A stretch of DNA of 64,000 bases from Aeromicrobium piscarium (lineage in GTDB: Bacteria > Actinomycetota > Actinomycetes > Propionibacteriales > Nocardioidaceae). The notes under the pieces are model-generated. The model was given only the letters and a program-made list of their open reading frames with translations, searched no databases and was not told the DNA's origin. The stretch is from assembly GCF_007421815.1 (NCBI RefSeq), contig NZ_VLNT01000009.1:62001-126000 (forward strand), read 5' to 3'. Both the position numbers and the translations under genes were made by a program. Each line of letters opens with the position of its first letter. Position 1 is the first letter of the stretch. Of the stretch, positions 1 to 10,511 are shown one piece after another.

Positions 1-2018
1 GTCGTATCCCCGAGATTGAGGGTGTCCGCGGGCTGGCGCTGACGCTGGTCGTGCTGTTCCACGTCGTCGGCAATGGTCGAGTCTCGGGAGGGGTCGATGT
101 CTTCCTCTTCGTTTCGGGTTACCTGCTGACCGCATCGTTGATGCGGCGGGCATCTGAGCCCGAGGGCATCGTTCTGCGCGTCCAGTACCGCAATGTGTTT
201 CTCAAGCTGGTCCCGCCGGCGCTGATCGTGTTGATAGCGACAGCGTTGCTCACGCTCATGATCACACCCCGTTCACTGTGGGATCAGAACCTGCGCGAGA
301 TCGTCGCCTCCGCCTTGTTCCTGGAGAACTGGGAACTGATCGGGTCACAACTCGTCTACGGTGCGGCGGGTCCCGAGACGAGTCCGCTTCAGCATTTCTG
401 GTCCCTCTCGATCCAGGGACAGTTCTTCGTGGCGTGGCCGGTCGTCGTCGCGGCGGCGGTCGGGCTCGCTCGACGCGCCGGCCAGCCGGCCGGACGCGTC
501 GTGCTGTTCGTCCTGCTGTCCACGACGGCCGCCTCCGCGATCTGGGCGACTATCCTCGTCGGCCTCGAGCAGCCCGTGGCGTACTTCTCCTCCTGGACGC
601 GGTTCTGGCAGCTCGGTGTCGGCGGTATCCTCGCCTTGATCCAGCACCGATTGCTGCCGCCCGCCCGTCTGCGCGGCGCTCTCGGCTGGACCGGTCTGGC
701 GCTCATCGTCTCCTGTGGATTCGTGCTCGACGGAGGTGCCCTCTTCCCAGGTCCGTGGGCGCTGTGGCCCGTTGTGGGGGCCGTCCTGGTCATCGTCAGC
801 TCCGGAGCCCCCGACGGAACCGGGCCGTTGCGACTCTTGGAGCTCCGTCCACTGGTGTTCTTGGCCGCAGTGTCCTACCCCCTGTATCTCTGGCATTGGC
901 CGGTGCTGATCTTCTACCTGGAATACAGGGCCCAGCCGGCTGTAGGAGTTCGCGGTGCGCTGGGTGTGCTCGTCCTGTCGGTGGCATTGGCGGGGCTGAC
1001 AGACCGCTGGGTCTCCCGGCCACTGCACCGGCACCGGTCGCGGTTGTTCCCGGTGCGATCGTTGATGGTGCTTGCCGTCGCCACGACGGTCGTCGCCGGC
1101 AGCGCCGCAGTCTATGTCAACACGCTCCAGTGGGAGCGGCGGGCGGCGCTCGATCGACTGGAGGCGTCCCAAGCGGACTTCCCCGGTGCGCGGGCCCTCC
1201 GGGACGATGATGTGAACGTACCTCTTGAAGTAGGGTTCCAGCCCTCGCCCGCCGACGCTGGGGAGGATTTTGAGGTTGAACTCTACGAGCGCAACTGCAT
1301 TCAGCCCTGGGAGGATCTGCCGGGAACCGATACGGTGCTCGAATGCCGTCTGGAGAATGCGCCGCGCAGCGGCAAGACCATCGTGATGGTGGGCGCCTCG
1401 CATGTGACTCACTGGTACTCGGCGGTGAAGCCGGTAGCGGAGGCGGAGGGCTGGCAGCTGATCACGATGTTTCGTAATGATTGCCGTTTCGCGCAGTGGG
1501 GTGACGGCCCCGTGTCGGAGCGGGCGATGTGCGTCAGCTGGAACGACAATGTCCTCGATCGCATCATGGATATCCAACCCGATGCCGTGATCACCGAGGG
1601 CACCCGCACTAACCCCGATCCCGAGGTCGACGAACATGTGTCTGAGGAGCAGGTGGCGGCCTGGGGTGCACTAGACGCAGTCGATGTGCCCGTCCTCCCT
1701 GTTCGGGGCACTCCGCGCTTCTTCGAACCCGTCCCGGCCTGTATTGAGCGACATGATGGAGCCACCGAGCCATGCGGTCAAGCTCGACTGGACGTCATGT
1801 CGCCCGTCAATCCCCTCGAGGAGGTCCGGAATCTCCCAGCCAATGTCCTCCCGATCGATCTCACCGATGCCTTCTGCGGGCTCGAGCGTTGCGAGGTCGT
1901 GGAGGGCAATGTGCTGATCTACCGCGACACCGATCATCTGTCATCGAGCTATGCCCGATCGCTGCAGTTGCACATCCGCGACGCTCTGCACGAAGCACTT
2001 CCTGGGCTGTTCAAGTAG
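1..2018 (+). CDS. Acyltransferase-3 / SGNH fusion membrane protein (5' end missing)
   Basis: The reading frame is open from nucleotide 3 and has the typical family N-terminus (EIEGVRGLAL, then a VVLFH histidine at visible residue 20), so the true start lies before the window. An integral membrane acyltransferase-3 domain with many hydrophobic helices fills visible residues 1-360. A periplasm-type SGNH hydrolase domain follows: GASH near residue 464 carries the nucleophilic Ser, and DTDHLS near 642 carries the Asp/His pair. This architecture is that of OatA-like or polysaccharide O-acetyltransferases, which move acetyl groups across the membrane onto cell-wall glycans. It precedes glf in the same direction, so a surface-glycan substrate is likely. 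The acceptor is inferred, not seen. Confidence 0.85.
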   Translation, partial: RIPEIEGVRGLALTLVVLFHVVGNGRVSGGVDVFLFVSGYLLTASLMRRASEPEGIVLRVQYRNVFLKLVPPALIVLIATALLTLMITPRSLWDQNLREIVASALFLENWELIGSQLVYGAAGPETSPLQHFWSLSIQGQFFVAWPVVVAAAVGLARRAGQPAGRVVLFVLLSTTAASAIWATILVGLEQPVAYFSSWTRFWQLGVGGILALIQHRLLPPARLRGALGWTGLALIVSCGFVLDGGALFPGPWALWPVVGAVLVIVSSGAPDGTGPLRLLELRPLVFLAAVSYPLYLWHWPVLIFYLEYRAQPAVGVRGALGVLVLSVALAGLTDRWVSRPLHRHRSRLFPVRSLMVLAVATTVVAGSAAVYVNTLQWERRAALDRLEASQADFPGARALRDDDVNVPLEVGFQPSPADAGEDFEVELYERNCIQPWEDLPGTDTVLECRLENAPRSGKTIVMVGASHVTHWYSAVKPVAEAEGWQLITMFRNDCRFAQWGDGPVSERAMCVSWNDNVLDRIMDIQPDAVITEGTRTNPDPEVDEHVSEEQVAAWGALDAVDVPVLPVRGTPRFFEPVPACIERHDGATEPCGQARLDVMSPVNPLEEVRNLPANVLPIDLTDAFCGLERCEVVEGNVLIYRDTDHLSSSYARSLQLHIRDALHEALPGLFK

Positions 2019-2054
2019 CGGTGTCCGCCGGGGGACCGGGAGGTGTCGGACCGC

Positions 2055-2060
2055 TAGACT
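2055..2060 (+). promoter_or_regulatory. Possible -10 for glf
   Basis: TAGACT lies 30 nt before the glf ATG and just after the preceding stop codon. It fits TANNNT, but no convincing -35 is visible. Confidence 0.3.
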
Positions 2061-2078
2061 GCTCAGGTTGCCACCTAG

Positions 2079-3251
<1,173 letters not shown>

Positions 3252-3296
3252 ATTGGCGTCATCGCCCCGCCGTCTCGCTGGAAGGGAATCTGGTCT

Positions 3297-5126
3297 GTGT
3301 CCGTTGACGATGAATCGATCTGTGCCGAGACCGAAGCGCTGACGACCGCGGCCCTCGTGGAGGAGCTCCGGGCCGCGTTGCCGGCGAGCACCAGGCCGCC
3401 GGTGGTCGCCGCCCTCGGCGACGACGTCGAGGGTCTGACCGAGGCGCTCGCCGAGACGATCCCGGACGCGGTGATCCACCACATTGACCTGAACGGGACG
3501 AACGATCAGATCCATACGCGGCTGGCTCGGTGGTCGCGGTACGACGCCATCGTCGACCTGAGTCGGGACGCGAAGGGCCGCCCGGTACGGTTCCGGAACA
3601 CCTTCTCCCACCTGCGCGCGGGCGGGGTCTGGATGGTCGCCGATCTGCGCCCGGGGGACGCCGACGACGATGCCCGCGCGGCGGAGTCGTACTTCGGGCC
3701 CTATCTGGCGAAGCTGCTGGATTACCGCCATCGTGAGCGCCCCCGCGCCAGCTGGCAGGACCGGGACGTCGCCAACATGGCCGAGGTCGTGGGGAGGATC
3801 GTGTGGGGAGAGCGGCACGTCCTCGTCACCAACCGTTTCGAGGTACTCGCCAAGATGCGCGAGGAGCAGACCAACGACCTGCTTCGGGAGGGGGCCTCGT
3901 TCGGCCGGTTGCTCCACTCGGAGGAGCCTGAGACGCTGCACTCGCGGGCCCGGGTGTTCACCAATGATCCGGTCGCGCTGGCGGAGTACCGCGAGGTCAG
4001 CACCACTCCTGCGACGGCGATCCGCATGTACGAGGGCGTCCGCTGTGCCGCCGGTGGGGCCGTCATCGCAGAGGGTCGGTTGCTGCAGCCTGAGTCGTTC
4101 CGTCACAACCAGTACCCGCGGCTCACTCATCGGCTGGCCCCGAGTCGCACCCACTACTTCGCCGACAAGCCCCAGGCCGATCACCGGGGCCGGCTGGACG
4201 GCACGTACCTGTATCTGGACGGCGAGTACACGAGTCACTTCGGCCACTTCGTCTCCGAGCAGATGAGCCGCCTGTGGGCATTGCCGTGGATCCGTGACCA
4301 CTATCGCGACGTCAAGGTCCTGTTGTCGCATCGTCCGGACCGAGGCCGGCCATCGGAGTGGGAGTACGCCCTCCTCGAGGCGGCCGGCGTCGACCGGGAC
4401 GATGTCGTCAGCATGGCCAGAGGCACCTCCTACGATGTCGAACGGCTCATCGGAGTCACACCTCTGTATTCGATGCCCGACTACCTCCATCCACGCATTG
4501 TCGAGGTGTGGTCCACGATCGCCGAGGGACTGCAGTCGCGGGCCTCCGAGCGCGACTACCCCGATCGGGTGTTCCTCACCCGGGCGCCCGATGCGATCCG
4601 GCCATGCCACAACGCCGAGGTCGTGGAATCCCGGTTCGAGCGCGCCGGCTTCACGCTGCTGCGCCCGGAGGAGCTCCCATTGCCCGACCAGGCTGCGCTC
4701 TTTCGGCGCGCCTCGGTTATCGCCGGCTACGAAGGGAGCGCACTGCTGGGCCTGGCCTACTGCGAACGGCCGAAGATCGTCATCACCATCGGTCAGGACG
4801 CCTACGTCGCCAACAATGAGCAGATGGTCTCGTCCGTCCGCGGGCACACCCTCGTCCAGGTGGTCTCCGAGGCCGACGTCTCCCATCCCTCCGGCGGATG
4901 GTCGTGGGATGCCTTCTACAGCGGCTTCAGCTTCGACGAGGAGCGCGAGGGACTCTACCTCGATCACGTGCTGGCGCAGTTGGACTCATCCGACCCGGAC
5001 TTCGAGGTCCCGGAGCCGTCGCCGCAGGGGACGGAGCGAGTCGTGAGGTGGGCCGTGCGTACTGTCAAGCCGCGGGTCTCGCCGCGGACCTGGCGACGGG
5101 TCAGGCGCCTGGCACGGCGCCGATAG
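3297..5126 (+). CDS. GT61-family glycosyltransferase with N-terminal Rossmann-like domain
   Basis: Residues of about 300-560 resemble the GT61/DUF563 family: a DGEYTSHFGHFVSEQ segment near 308, an FLTRAPDAIR strand-turn, and a conserved GYEGSALLGLAYC near 477. Residues of about 20-150 look like a degenerate class-I methyltransferase or Rossmann fold (ALGDDVEGL, then YDAIVDLSRD, then GGVWMVADL) and lack a clear SAM-binding glycine loop. The C-terminus is Arg-rich. The GTG start follows a GAAGGGA site. The gene is co-directional with glf at 45 nt spacing, so a role in surface-glycan assembly is inferred. Donor and acceptor are unknown. Confidence 0.75.
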   Translation: MSVDDESICAETEALTTAALVEELRAALPASTRPPVVAALGDDVEGLTEALAETIPDAVIHHIDLNGTNDQIHTRLARWSRYDAIVDLSRDAKGRPVRFRNTFSHLRAGGVWMVADLRPGDADDDARAAESYFGPYLAKLLDYRHRERPRASWQDRDVANMAEVVGRIVWGERHVLVTNRFEVLAKMREEQTNDLLREGASFGRLLHSEEPETLHSRARVFTNDPVALAEYREVSTTPATAIRMYEGVRCAAGGAVIAEGRLLQPESFRHNQYPRLTHRLAPSRTHYFADKPQADHRGRLDGTYLYLDGEYTSHFGHFVSEQMSRLWALPWIRDHYRDVKVLLSHRPDRGRPSEWEYALLEAAGVDRDDVVSMARGTSYDVERLIGVTPLYSMPDYLHPRIVEVWSTIAEGLQSRASERDYPDRVFLTRAPDAIRPCHNAEVVESRFERAGFTLLRPEELPLPDQAALFRRASVIAGYEGSALLGLAYCERPKIVITIGQDAYVANNEQMVSSVRGHTLVQVVSEADVSHPSGGWSWDAFYSGFSFDEEREGLYLDHVLAQLDSSDPDFEVPEPSPQGTERVVRWAVRTVKPRVSPRTWRRVRRLARRR

Positions 5127-5190
5127 CACTACCGGCCGTCCTGCATCGTGCCTGCGGTCGCTTGCGCCCCCCGGTCCGGTGCCTACGTGG

Positions 5191-6738
5191 CTAGTCGGCA
5201 GCCGTGGACCGGCGAGCGCGACGCCGCGCCCGTCGCGCCGCGTCGGCGACGGTGTCGACGGCGCGGAGCACGCGGCGACTCTCGACACTCCGCAAACGCC
5301 GGCGCAACTCATCGGCACGGGCTCGCTCGGCACGCAGATCGGTCGTCAGGTTCCGCAGGTGGGCACGTTCGACCGTCAGGTCCGCGGCGAGCTCGTCCAC
5401 CCGCTTCGCCAGGAGACGGGCCTGGTTCTCCGCGTGGTCCCGATGCCAGTGCTGCCAGATGAGGTCATCGGCGGTGTCGTAGGACTCGGGGTTCCTCTCC
5501 TCGGCAGCGAAGGGCTGAGGGGCCACCAGGTTGCCGGGCGACTCCCATACGCCCGTGGTGATGGCACGGGCGATCGCATCCCACCAGCGGTGCTGGTAGT
5601 CGAGCGTCCGCTCGGCCTGCTCGGCCAGATGAGCGCGCGCCGGCTCGAGGAGTTCGGCGATGCGGTCGGGCGCGCCGCCGGCCTCCCAGATGGGCAGGGG
5701 CAGGAATGTCCGTTGCTGTCCCATATTCGCCAGCGCGCCTTTCATGCGCACGGCCGAGTACAGCGAGACGCCGATCGGGAAGGAGGGGGTCAGTGTCGAG
5801 GGGGCGAAGACTGCAGGGTGATACCGGGTGGAGACTGAGAAGATCGACCGGCGGGTCGCGTGCGCGAGTTGGCGGCCCGTGAGCTGCCGCTCCGCGCGGA
5901 TCCGACCCGTGGTCGAGAGCTCGGCGATGGCCGCATGGAAGAGTTGATCGCCCAGGGAGCGATCGTCGTCGAGCGAGCCGACGTGTGGGAGCAGGACGAG
6001 GTCGCAGTCCAGCCTCTCCACTACGGCGTCGAGCCGTTCGGCGATCAGCTCGGCGTTCTCGCGGTGCACTCGGTGGAGATCGGGATTGGCGAAACTGCCG
6101 ATCGCGTAGCGGTCACCGAAGTCGGGGGCGTCCGCCTCGCCGAGCAGCGCCGCGTCGTCGAGTGTGTGGTGCACAGAGCCGGCATCGGTCAGATCGCTCA
6201 ACATGTCGAAGGTGAAGCTCTCTCGCGCGGCGAATGCCGTCGCATAGTCGATCATCTCTCGAATGAGCGACCGGTGATCCTCGCGCAGGTACGGTCCGAC
6301 GGTCTGGCCGCTGACGAACAGCGGCTTGCCGTGAGCCCGTGCCACAGTCGCGAGTGCGACTCGCTCCATGAGCTGGCCCGCGTGACCGGAGTTCAGATTG
6401 CCCCCGCCTGCGATGAGAACGGCGTCGGCACCGCGCACGGCCGCGTCGAGGGTGCCGGCAACCGGGGTGGCGCTCATCGCTGCCTTGACGCCATCGAACT
6501 TCCGGGCGAGCGTCCTGTCGTCGTCGCTGTCCCAGAAGCCGAAGCGCTTCACCGCGGCGAGGCCGTAAAGGCGCTCGGCCACCGACGGCTCCGTCGCCAC
6601 GAGGACAATGTCGTCGATTCCCCGCCGCAGGAGTGCCTCGGCGGCGGCATCGGTCATGGCCTCGTCGCCGAGGTGGTAGAACTCATCACGCCCGATGTCG
6701 CCGAGAACGACCACACGAGGTGAGGAAGGCGAGGCCAT
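5191..6738 (-). CDS. Polysaccharide pyruvyl transferase family protein (CsaB/WcaK type)
   Basis: The family transfers pyruvate from phosphoenolpyruvate to sugars, forming ketals on cell-wall glycans. The N-terminal GDIGRDEFYHLGDEAM (about residues 12-27) is followed by the second Rossmann-like half (VLIAGGGNLNS, FVSGQTVGPY, then LLPHVGSLDDD). Residues of about 430-510 form a charged heptad-like coiled coil (ERAHLRNLTTDLRAERARAD) ending in an Arg-rich tail, an addition to the core family. The ATG at 6738 has an AAAGGA site; an upstream in-frame start would add a non-conserved leader. It converges on the GT61 gene and is divergent from an SLH-repeat protein, which recalls the Bacillus CsaB/SLH partnership. 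Confidence 0.75.
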   Translation of the reverse strand: MASPSSPRVVVLGDIGRDEFYHLGDEAMTDAAAEALLRRGIDDIVLVATEPSVAERLYGLAAVKRFGFWDSDDDRTLARKFDGVKAAMSATPVAGTLDAAVRGADAVLIAGGGNLNSGHAGQLMERVALATVARAHGKPLFVSGQTVGPYLREDHRSLIREMIDYATAFAARESFTFDMLSDLTDAGSVHHTLDDAALLGEADAPDFGDRYAIGSFANPDLHRVHRENAELIAERLDAVVERLDCDLVLLPHVGSLDDDRSLGDQLFHAAIAELSTTGRIRAERQLTGRQLAHATRRSIFSVSTRYHPAVFAPSTLTPSFPIGVSLYSAVRMKGALANMGQQRTFLPLPIWEAGGAPDRIAELLEPARAHLAEQAERTLDYQHRWWDAIARAITTGVWESPGNLVAPQPFAAEERNPESYDTADDLIWQHWHRDHAENQARLLAKRVDELAADLTVERAHLRNLTTDLRAERARADELRRRLRSVESRRVLRAVDTVADAARRARRRARRSTAAD

Positions 6739-6917
6739 GCACGGTCCTTTCGCGCGGAGGCAGGTCCGCACCATCCTAGGTGACGCTCGGTGGGAGGCTT
6801 CGAGTGCTCCGGGGTTTCGGCTCGTGACGGCCACCGAGACGATGGCGCGAGGTCTGTTGTCATCGTCCCTCGCGCGGCGTCGGCACCGATCTGGCCGCCG
6901 GGCCGTCCGATCGGCGC

Positions 6918-6923
6918 TACAGT
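6918..6923 (+). promoter_or_regulatory. Possible -10 for the SLH-nuclease gene
   Basis: TACAGT lies 38 nt upstream of the ATG at 6961, and GGAGG precedes the start. No strong -35 is seen. Confidence 0.3.
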
Positions 6924-6960
6924 GACCGTGCTCCCGCCCCCTGCCGACGGAGGTGCCTCG

Positions 6961-8931
6961 ATGTCATCGTCCACTCGATTGCTGGCTTTGGTCGCCGGCG
7001 CACCGCTCATCATCGGGTTGCTGGCGAGCCCTTCCGGTGCGGCCGAGGACCCGGCCCCGCCGCCGACCTTCACCGATGTTCCTGCCGACCACCAGTTCGC
7101 GACGGAGATCTCGTGGTTGGCCCAGACCGGTGTCGCCACCGGGTACGCCGACGGCACGTTCCGGCCCGACGGAGCCGTCGAACGTCAGGCGATGGCCGCC
7201 TTCCTGCACCGCTTCGACTCCGGAGTCGACCTCCCGGTCCCGGCGTATACGCCTTTCGGCGACGTCCCCACGAGCCACCAGTTCTATGAGGACATCGCGT
7301 GGCTCCGGGACAGCGCCGTCACGTCGGGGTATAGCGACGGCACGTTCAGACCCCGGGGGAGCGTGGAACGCCAGGCGATGGCGGCCTTCCTCTACCGCGC
7401 GGCCGGCAGCCCGCAGTTCGACGCGCCCGCCCGGCCCACGTTTCGTGACGTGTCACGTTCACATCAGTTCTATCGGGAGATCGAGTGGCTGAACTCGACG
7501 GGGATCACCACCGGTTTCCACGATGGGACCTTCCGTGCCAGGGCCTCGGTTGAACGGAAGGCTATGGCGGCGTTCCTGATGCGCTACGACCGGTCGTTCC
7601 ACCGAGGAAGCGCTGTCGACTCTGCGGCTTCGACGACGAACCGGATCGAGATCTCGGCGCTGAGCACTGAGGGCTTCGATGTCGCGTGGGCCCCCTACGA
7701 GGGGGCCGCCGCCTACCGGTTCTCATGGGGACGGACGGCCGACGGAGGCGGCGCGGAGTCGGTGAGCCTGACGGCGTCGACGACAGCACGCCACCTCCGT
7801 CAGCTGCGACCCGGGACCACCTATTACGTCACCGTCGAGGCGCTCGATACGGATGGAGCGGTCCTCGCCACCATGCCTGCCAAGGTCGTCACGAGGCCGC
7901 TGCAACCGGTGAGCGTGGCGACCTACAACGTCGCTGCGGCCGACTACGCCGTTCGCGCGTGGGCCTCGCGGCGTTCCGCACTGTGGGCGGCGGTGAACTC
8001 CCGCCACCCCGACGTGATCGCTCTGCAGGAGGCGAGCCAGAACCCCTACGGGGCCAGTGAACCCCATCCCACCACGCCGGATCGTTACTACGACGATGTC
8101 GTGCGCGGCATGACCGACGGAGACCATCGTTATCGACTGGTGAACCGCGTACCATGGAACTGCCGCAATCCCGATACTCCCGGACACCAGGGATGGAACG
8201 GGGAGAGCTGGACACGATGCCACGGCGCTCAGATCGTCGACCAGGGCGCCTCGCGAGATCTGCGGATCGCTTACAACCCGGGAACGATGGAGGTCGTGCG
8301 CTCAGGCAGCCACCTGCTGACCGGTCCGGAGACGATCACGGGCCAGCGAAGCGACGATCGCTACATGGCGTGGGCCGAGTTCCGTCAGATCGCGACGGGC
8401 AAGCGCTTCCTGTTCGCGACGGCGCACCTGTCGCCAGCACAGCTGCCCAGGCGCGTGGAGCACGCCACGAAGACGCGAGACGAGATCGAGCGACTCAACG
8501 TCGAGCGACTGCCGGTCGTCATTGCAGGAGACATGAACACCGCGCGGTGGGACGCCGACGATGCCTACGCGAAGGTCATAGCTCCCTTCGGCGCGAAGGG
8601 CTACACCGAGTTACAGGGCAGCCGGCCGGCCTCCTGGGAGCGGCTCGACACCGGCTTGCGAACCCGCTACGTCGGGAGGGTCAACTGCAACAGCTTCAAC
8701 GGATTCTCGAACTATGTGCTGTCCAGCGCCAGCGGAAGCTCGCCGAAATGCGCGCACAACGCGTTCACCGAGACGTATCGCAACGGCAACAACATCGACT
8801 ACATCTTCACCAAGGGGATCGCCCACGCTCCGGTCTTCGAGAACGTGGCGGACATCGACAACACGGGACGGTGGCGAAGCACCATCCCGTCGGACCACAA
8901 TATGATCCGCGCGGAGATCCTGCTGCCATGA
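6961..8931 (+). CDS. Secreted SLH-repeat / FN3 / endonuclease-exonuclease-phosphatase protein
   Basis: The ATG at 6961 follows an ACGGAGGTG ribosome site and begins a Sec signal peptide of about 28 residues (cleavage near SGA-AED). Three S-layer-homology-like repeats follow at about residues 37-85, 99-148 and 161-208, each with the form F-DV-x-HQF...TGY-DGTFRP...V-R-AMAAFL. An FN3-like domain covers about 225-317. The rest is an endonuclease/exonuclease/phosphatase domain: VATYNVAAAD, VIALQEAS (metal-binding Glu), AGDMNTAR near 523, NIDYIFTKG, and SDHNM near 644. All catalytic elements appear intact. It is probably an extracellular, wall-attached nuclease or phosphodiesterase. Which substrate it cleaves cannot be read from sequence. 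Confidence 0.85.
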   Translation: MSSSTRLLALVAGAPLIIGLLASPSGAAEDPAPPPTFTDVPADHQFATEISWLAQTGVATGYADGTFRPDGAVERQAMAAFLHRFDSGVDLPVPAYTPFGDVPTSHQFYEDIAWLRDSAVTSGYSDGTFRPRGSVERQAMAAFLYRAAGSPQFDAPARPTFRDVSRSHQFYREIEWLNSTGITTGFHDGTFRARASVERKAMAAFLMRYDRSFHRGSAVDSAASTTNRIEISALSTEGFDVAWAPYEGAAAYRFSWGRTADGGGAESVSLTASTTARHLRQLRPGTTYYVTVEALDTDGAVLATMPAKVVTRPLQPVSVATYNVAAADYAVRAWASRRSALWAAVNSRHPDVIALQEASQNPYGASEPHPTTPDRYYDDVVRGMTDGDHRYRLVNRVPWNCRNPDTPGHQGWNGESWTRCHGAQIVDQGASRDLRIAYNPGTMEVVRSGSHLLTGPETITGQRSDDRYMAWAEFRQIATGKRFLFATAHLSPAQLPRRVEHATKTRDEIERLNVERLPVVIAGDMNTARWDADDAYAKVIAPFGAKGYTELQGSRPASWERLDTGLRTRYVGRVNCNSFNGFSNYVLSSASGSSPKCAHNAFTETYRNGNNIDYIFTKGIAHAPVFENVADIDNTGRWRSTIPSDHNMIRAEILLP

Positions 8932-9230
8932 GAGACCTCGCCGCGACGGCAGCCTGAGCGGGCTTCGCTGGTCTGTCATTTGAGGCCGGCGGGTGAGGCC
9001 TGGCCGGAGACCGGTGCCGTCACATCTTCTCGGGATCGTCACGACGCCGAAACGCGAGGAGGGGAGAGTGAACGGGTGCGCCGCGGCACGCCGCCGGCGC
9101 CTGTCCTGTTACCCCCCTCTTCAGGAGACACAACGTGAGAAGACGAATGCGTGCAAGCACCGGCGTCATCGCCGGTGCTTTGCTATGCGGGATGATCGCG
9201 ATGCCATCGACCGCGTGAGCTGATGGTGTC

Positions 9231-10511
9231 GTGGCGTCCGGTGACAACTTCACGGTGACCCAAGTCGCCGGTGGCTACGAGGTGGCCGTCGAGCTCGACG
9301 AGCCGTTGCCCGTGCTCTCGGACGCACCGACCCTCGTGGTCGACGGGACCGAGGTCGGGATCGCCGTCGAGTCAGCCGATGGGATGACGCTGACGGTGAC
9401 CACGTCCGATCCGGCAGTCGCCGACGCTGAGTCGGTGGAAAGCGGGTGGGCGAGCCAGTCCGGCAGCACCGACGACGGCGGGTCTGCCCGAGAGCTCCCT
9501 CAGGAGCTTCTGGACCGGCTCGATACGCCGTTGGCGACTCTCGACGTCGACCCCACCTCGCACGGAGACGTCGACTACACCGTCGCGGACTATCATTTCG
9601 GCGACCAGGCGATCGACCTGCTCAATATCGGCGGGGTGCGCGGTGACCTGCAGGGCCGCGTCTACCTGCCCGAAACCGATGGTCCTCACCCCACAGTGAT
9701 CCTGCTGCACGGGCGCCACAGCGTCTGCTACAACGCGGAAAACAACAGGGCCGCCAACGTGTGGCCGTGCCCGGCGGCGACCCCGGAGACCATTCCGAAT
9801 CACGCCGGCTACGACGGCACGGGCGAGGCGCTCGCCAGCCATGGCTACGCGGTCGTCTCGATTTCCGCCAACGCCGTCAACGCCAACGACAACCAGCTCG
9901 CGCCGGACCTGGGGGCGATGGCGCGCGGCCAGTTGATCCTGGACTCACTCGACTTCCTCGCGCAGGCGAACGCCGGAGAGGAGGTCAGCTTCCACGACGA
10001 TGCGACCGATCGCGACGTGAACTTCGACGATGCGCTCGGCGAAGGGCTCACGGCAGCGGACTTCGTCGGCAAGTTCGACTTCGGAAACGTCGGCATCATG
10101 GGGCACTCGCGCGGTGGCGAGGGAGCGACCGCCGCGGTCGCGCTCAACGCGGCTCGCAACGATCCCTACGGACTGACGGCGGTGCTGCCGCTCGCGCCGG
10201 TCGACTTCGGGCGTATGACGGTGCCCGATGTCCCGATGCAGGTCATCTTGCCGTACTGCGACGGCGACGTGTCCAATCAGCAGGGGCAGCACATGCTCGA
10301 TGACAGCCGCTACGGATTCGGCGACGATGTCCTGCGTACCGGCACCTGGGTCATGGGAGCCAATCACAACTTCTTCAACACTGTCTGGACCCCCGGTCTC
10401 TTCCGGCCGGTGTGTCGGACGATTGGAGTGGCACGAACATCAACTCCGCTCCTGCGACCGATCCCACGTGCGGCACGAATCCCGCGGTCGCCGAGTCGTC
10501 GATCCGGTTGA
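9231..10511 (+). CDS. 5' fragment of broken gene: alpha/beta-hydrolase domain
   Basis: This open stretch lies after the in-frame TGA; its apparent GTG start has no ribosome site and lacks the signal peptide. An N-terminal beta-rich segment (about 100 residues) is followed by an alpha/beta-hydrolase fold. VILLHGRHSVCY provides the oxyanion region, GIMGHSRGGEGA the nucleophile elbow (Ser), and ANHNFF a late His. Similar domains occur in secreted lipase or poly-ester hydrolase-like proteins. Residues after WTPGLF are out-of-frame and should be disregarded. The stretch would not yield a secreted product as written. Confidence 0.6.
   Translation: MASGDNFTVTQVAGGYEVAVELDEPLPVLSDAPTLVVDGTEVGIAVESADGMTLTVTTSDPAVADAESVESGWASQSGSTDDGGSARELPQELLDRLDTPLATLDVDPTSHGDVDYTVADYHFGDQAIDLLNIGGVRGDLQGRVYLPETDGPHPTVILLHGRHSVCYNAENNRAANVWPCPAATPETIPNHAGYDGTGEALASHGYAVVSISANAVNANDNQLAPDLGAMARGQLILDSLDFLAQANAGEEVSFHDDATDRDVNFDDALGEGLTAADFVGKFDFGNVGIMGHSRGGEGATAAVALNAARNDPYGLTAVLPLAPVDFGRMTVPDVPMQVILPYCDGDVSNQQGQHMLDDSRYGFGDDVLRTGTWVMGANHNFFNTVWTPGLFRPVCRTIGVARTSTPLLRPIPRAARIPRSPSRRSG

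Noticed and set aside
9213..9221. TGA at 9216 as a selenocysteine or readthrough codon
   Set aside because: It lies at a signal-peptide cleavage site with no selenoprotein family match and no evident SECIS-like hairpin; a mutation or sequencing error is simpler.
10398..10416. Programmed frameshifting in the hydrolase-SLH gene
   Set aside because: No slippery heptamer or downstream pseudoknot is visible at the junction, and the same gene also carries a stop.
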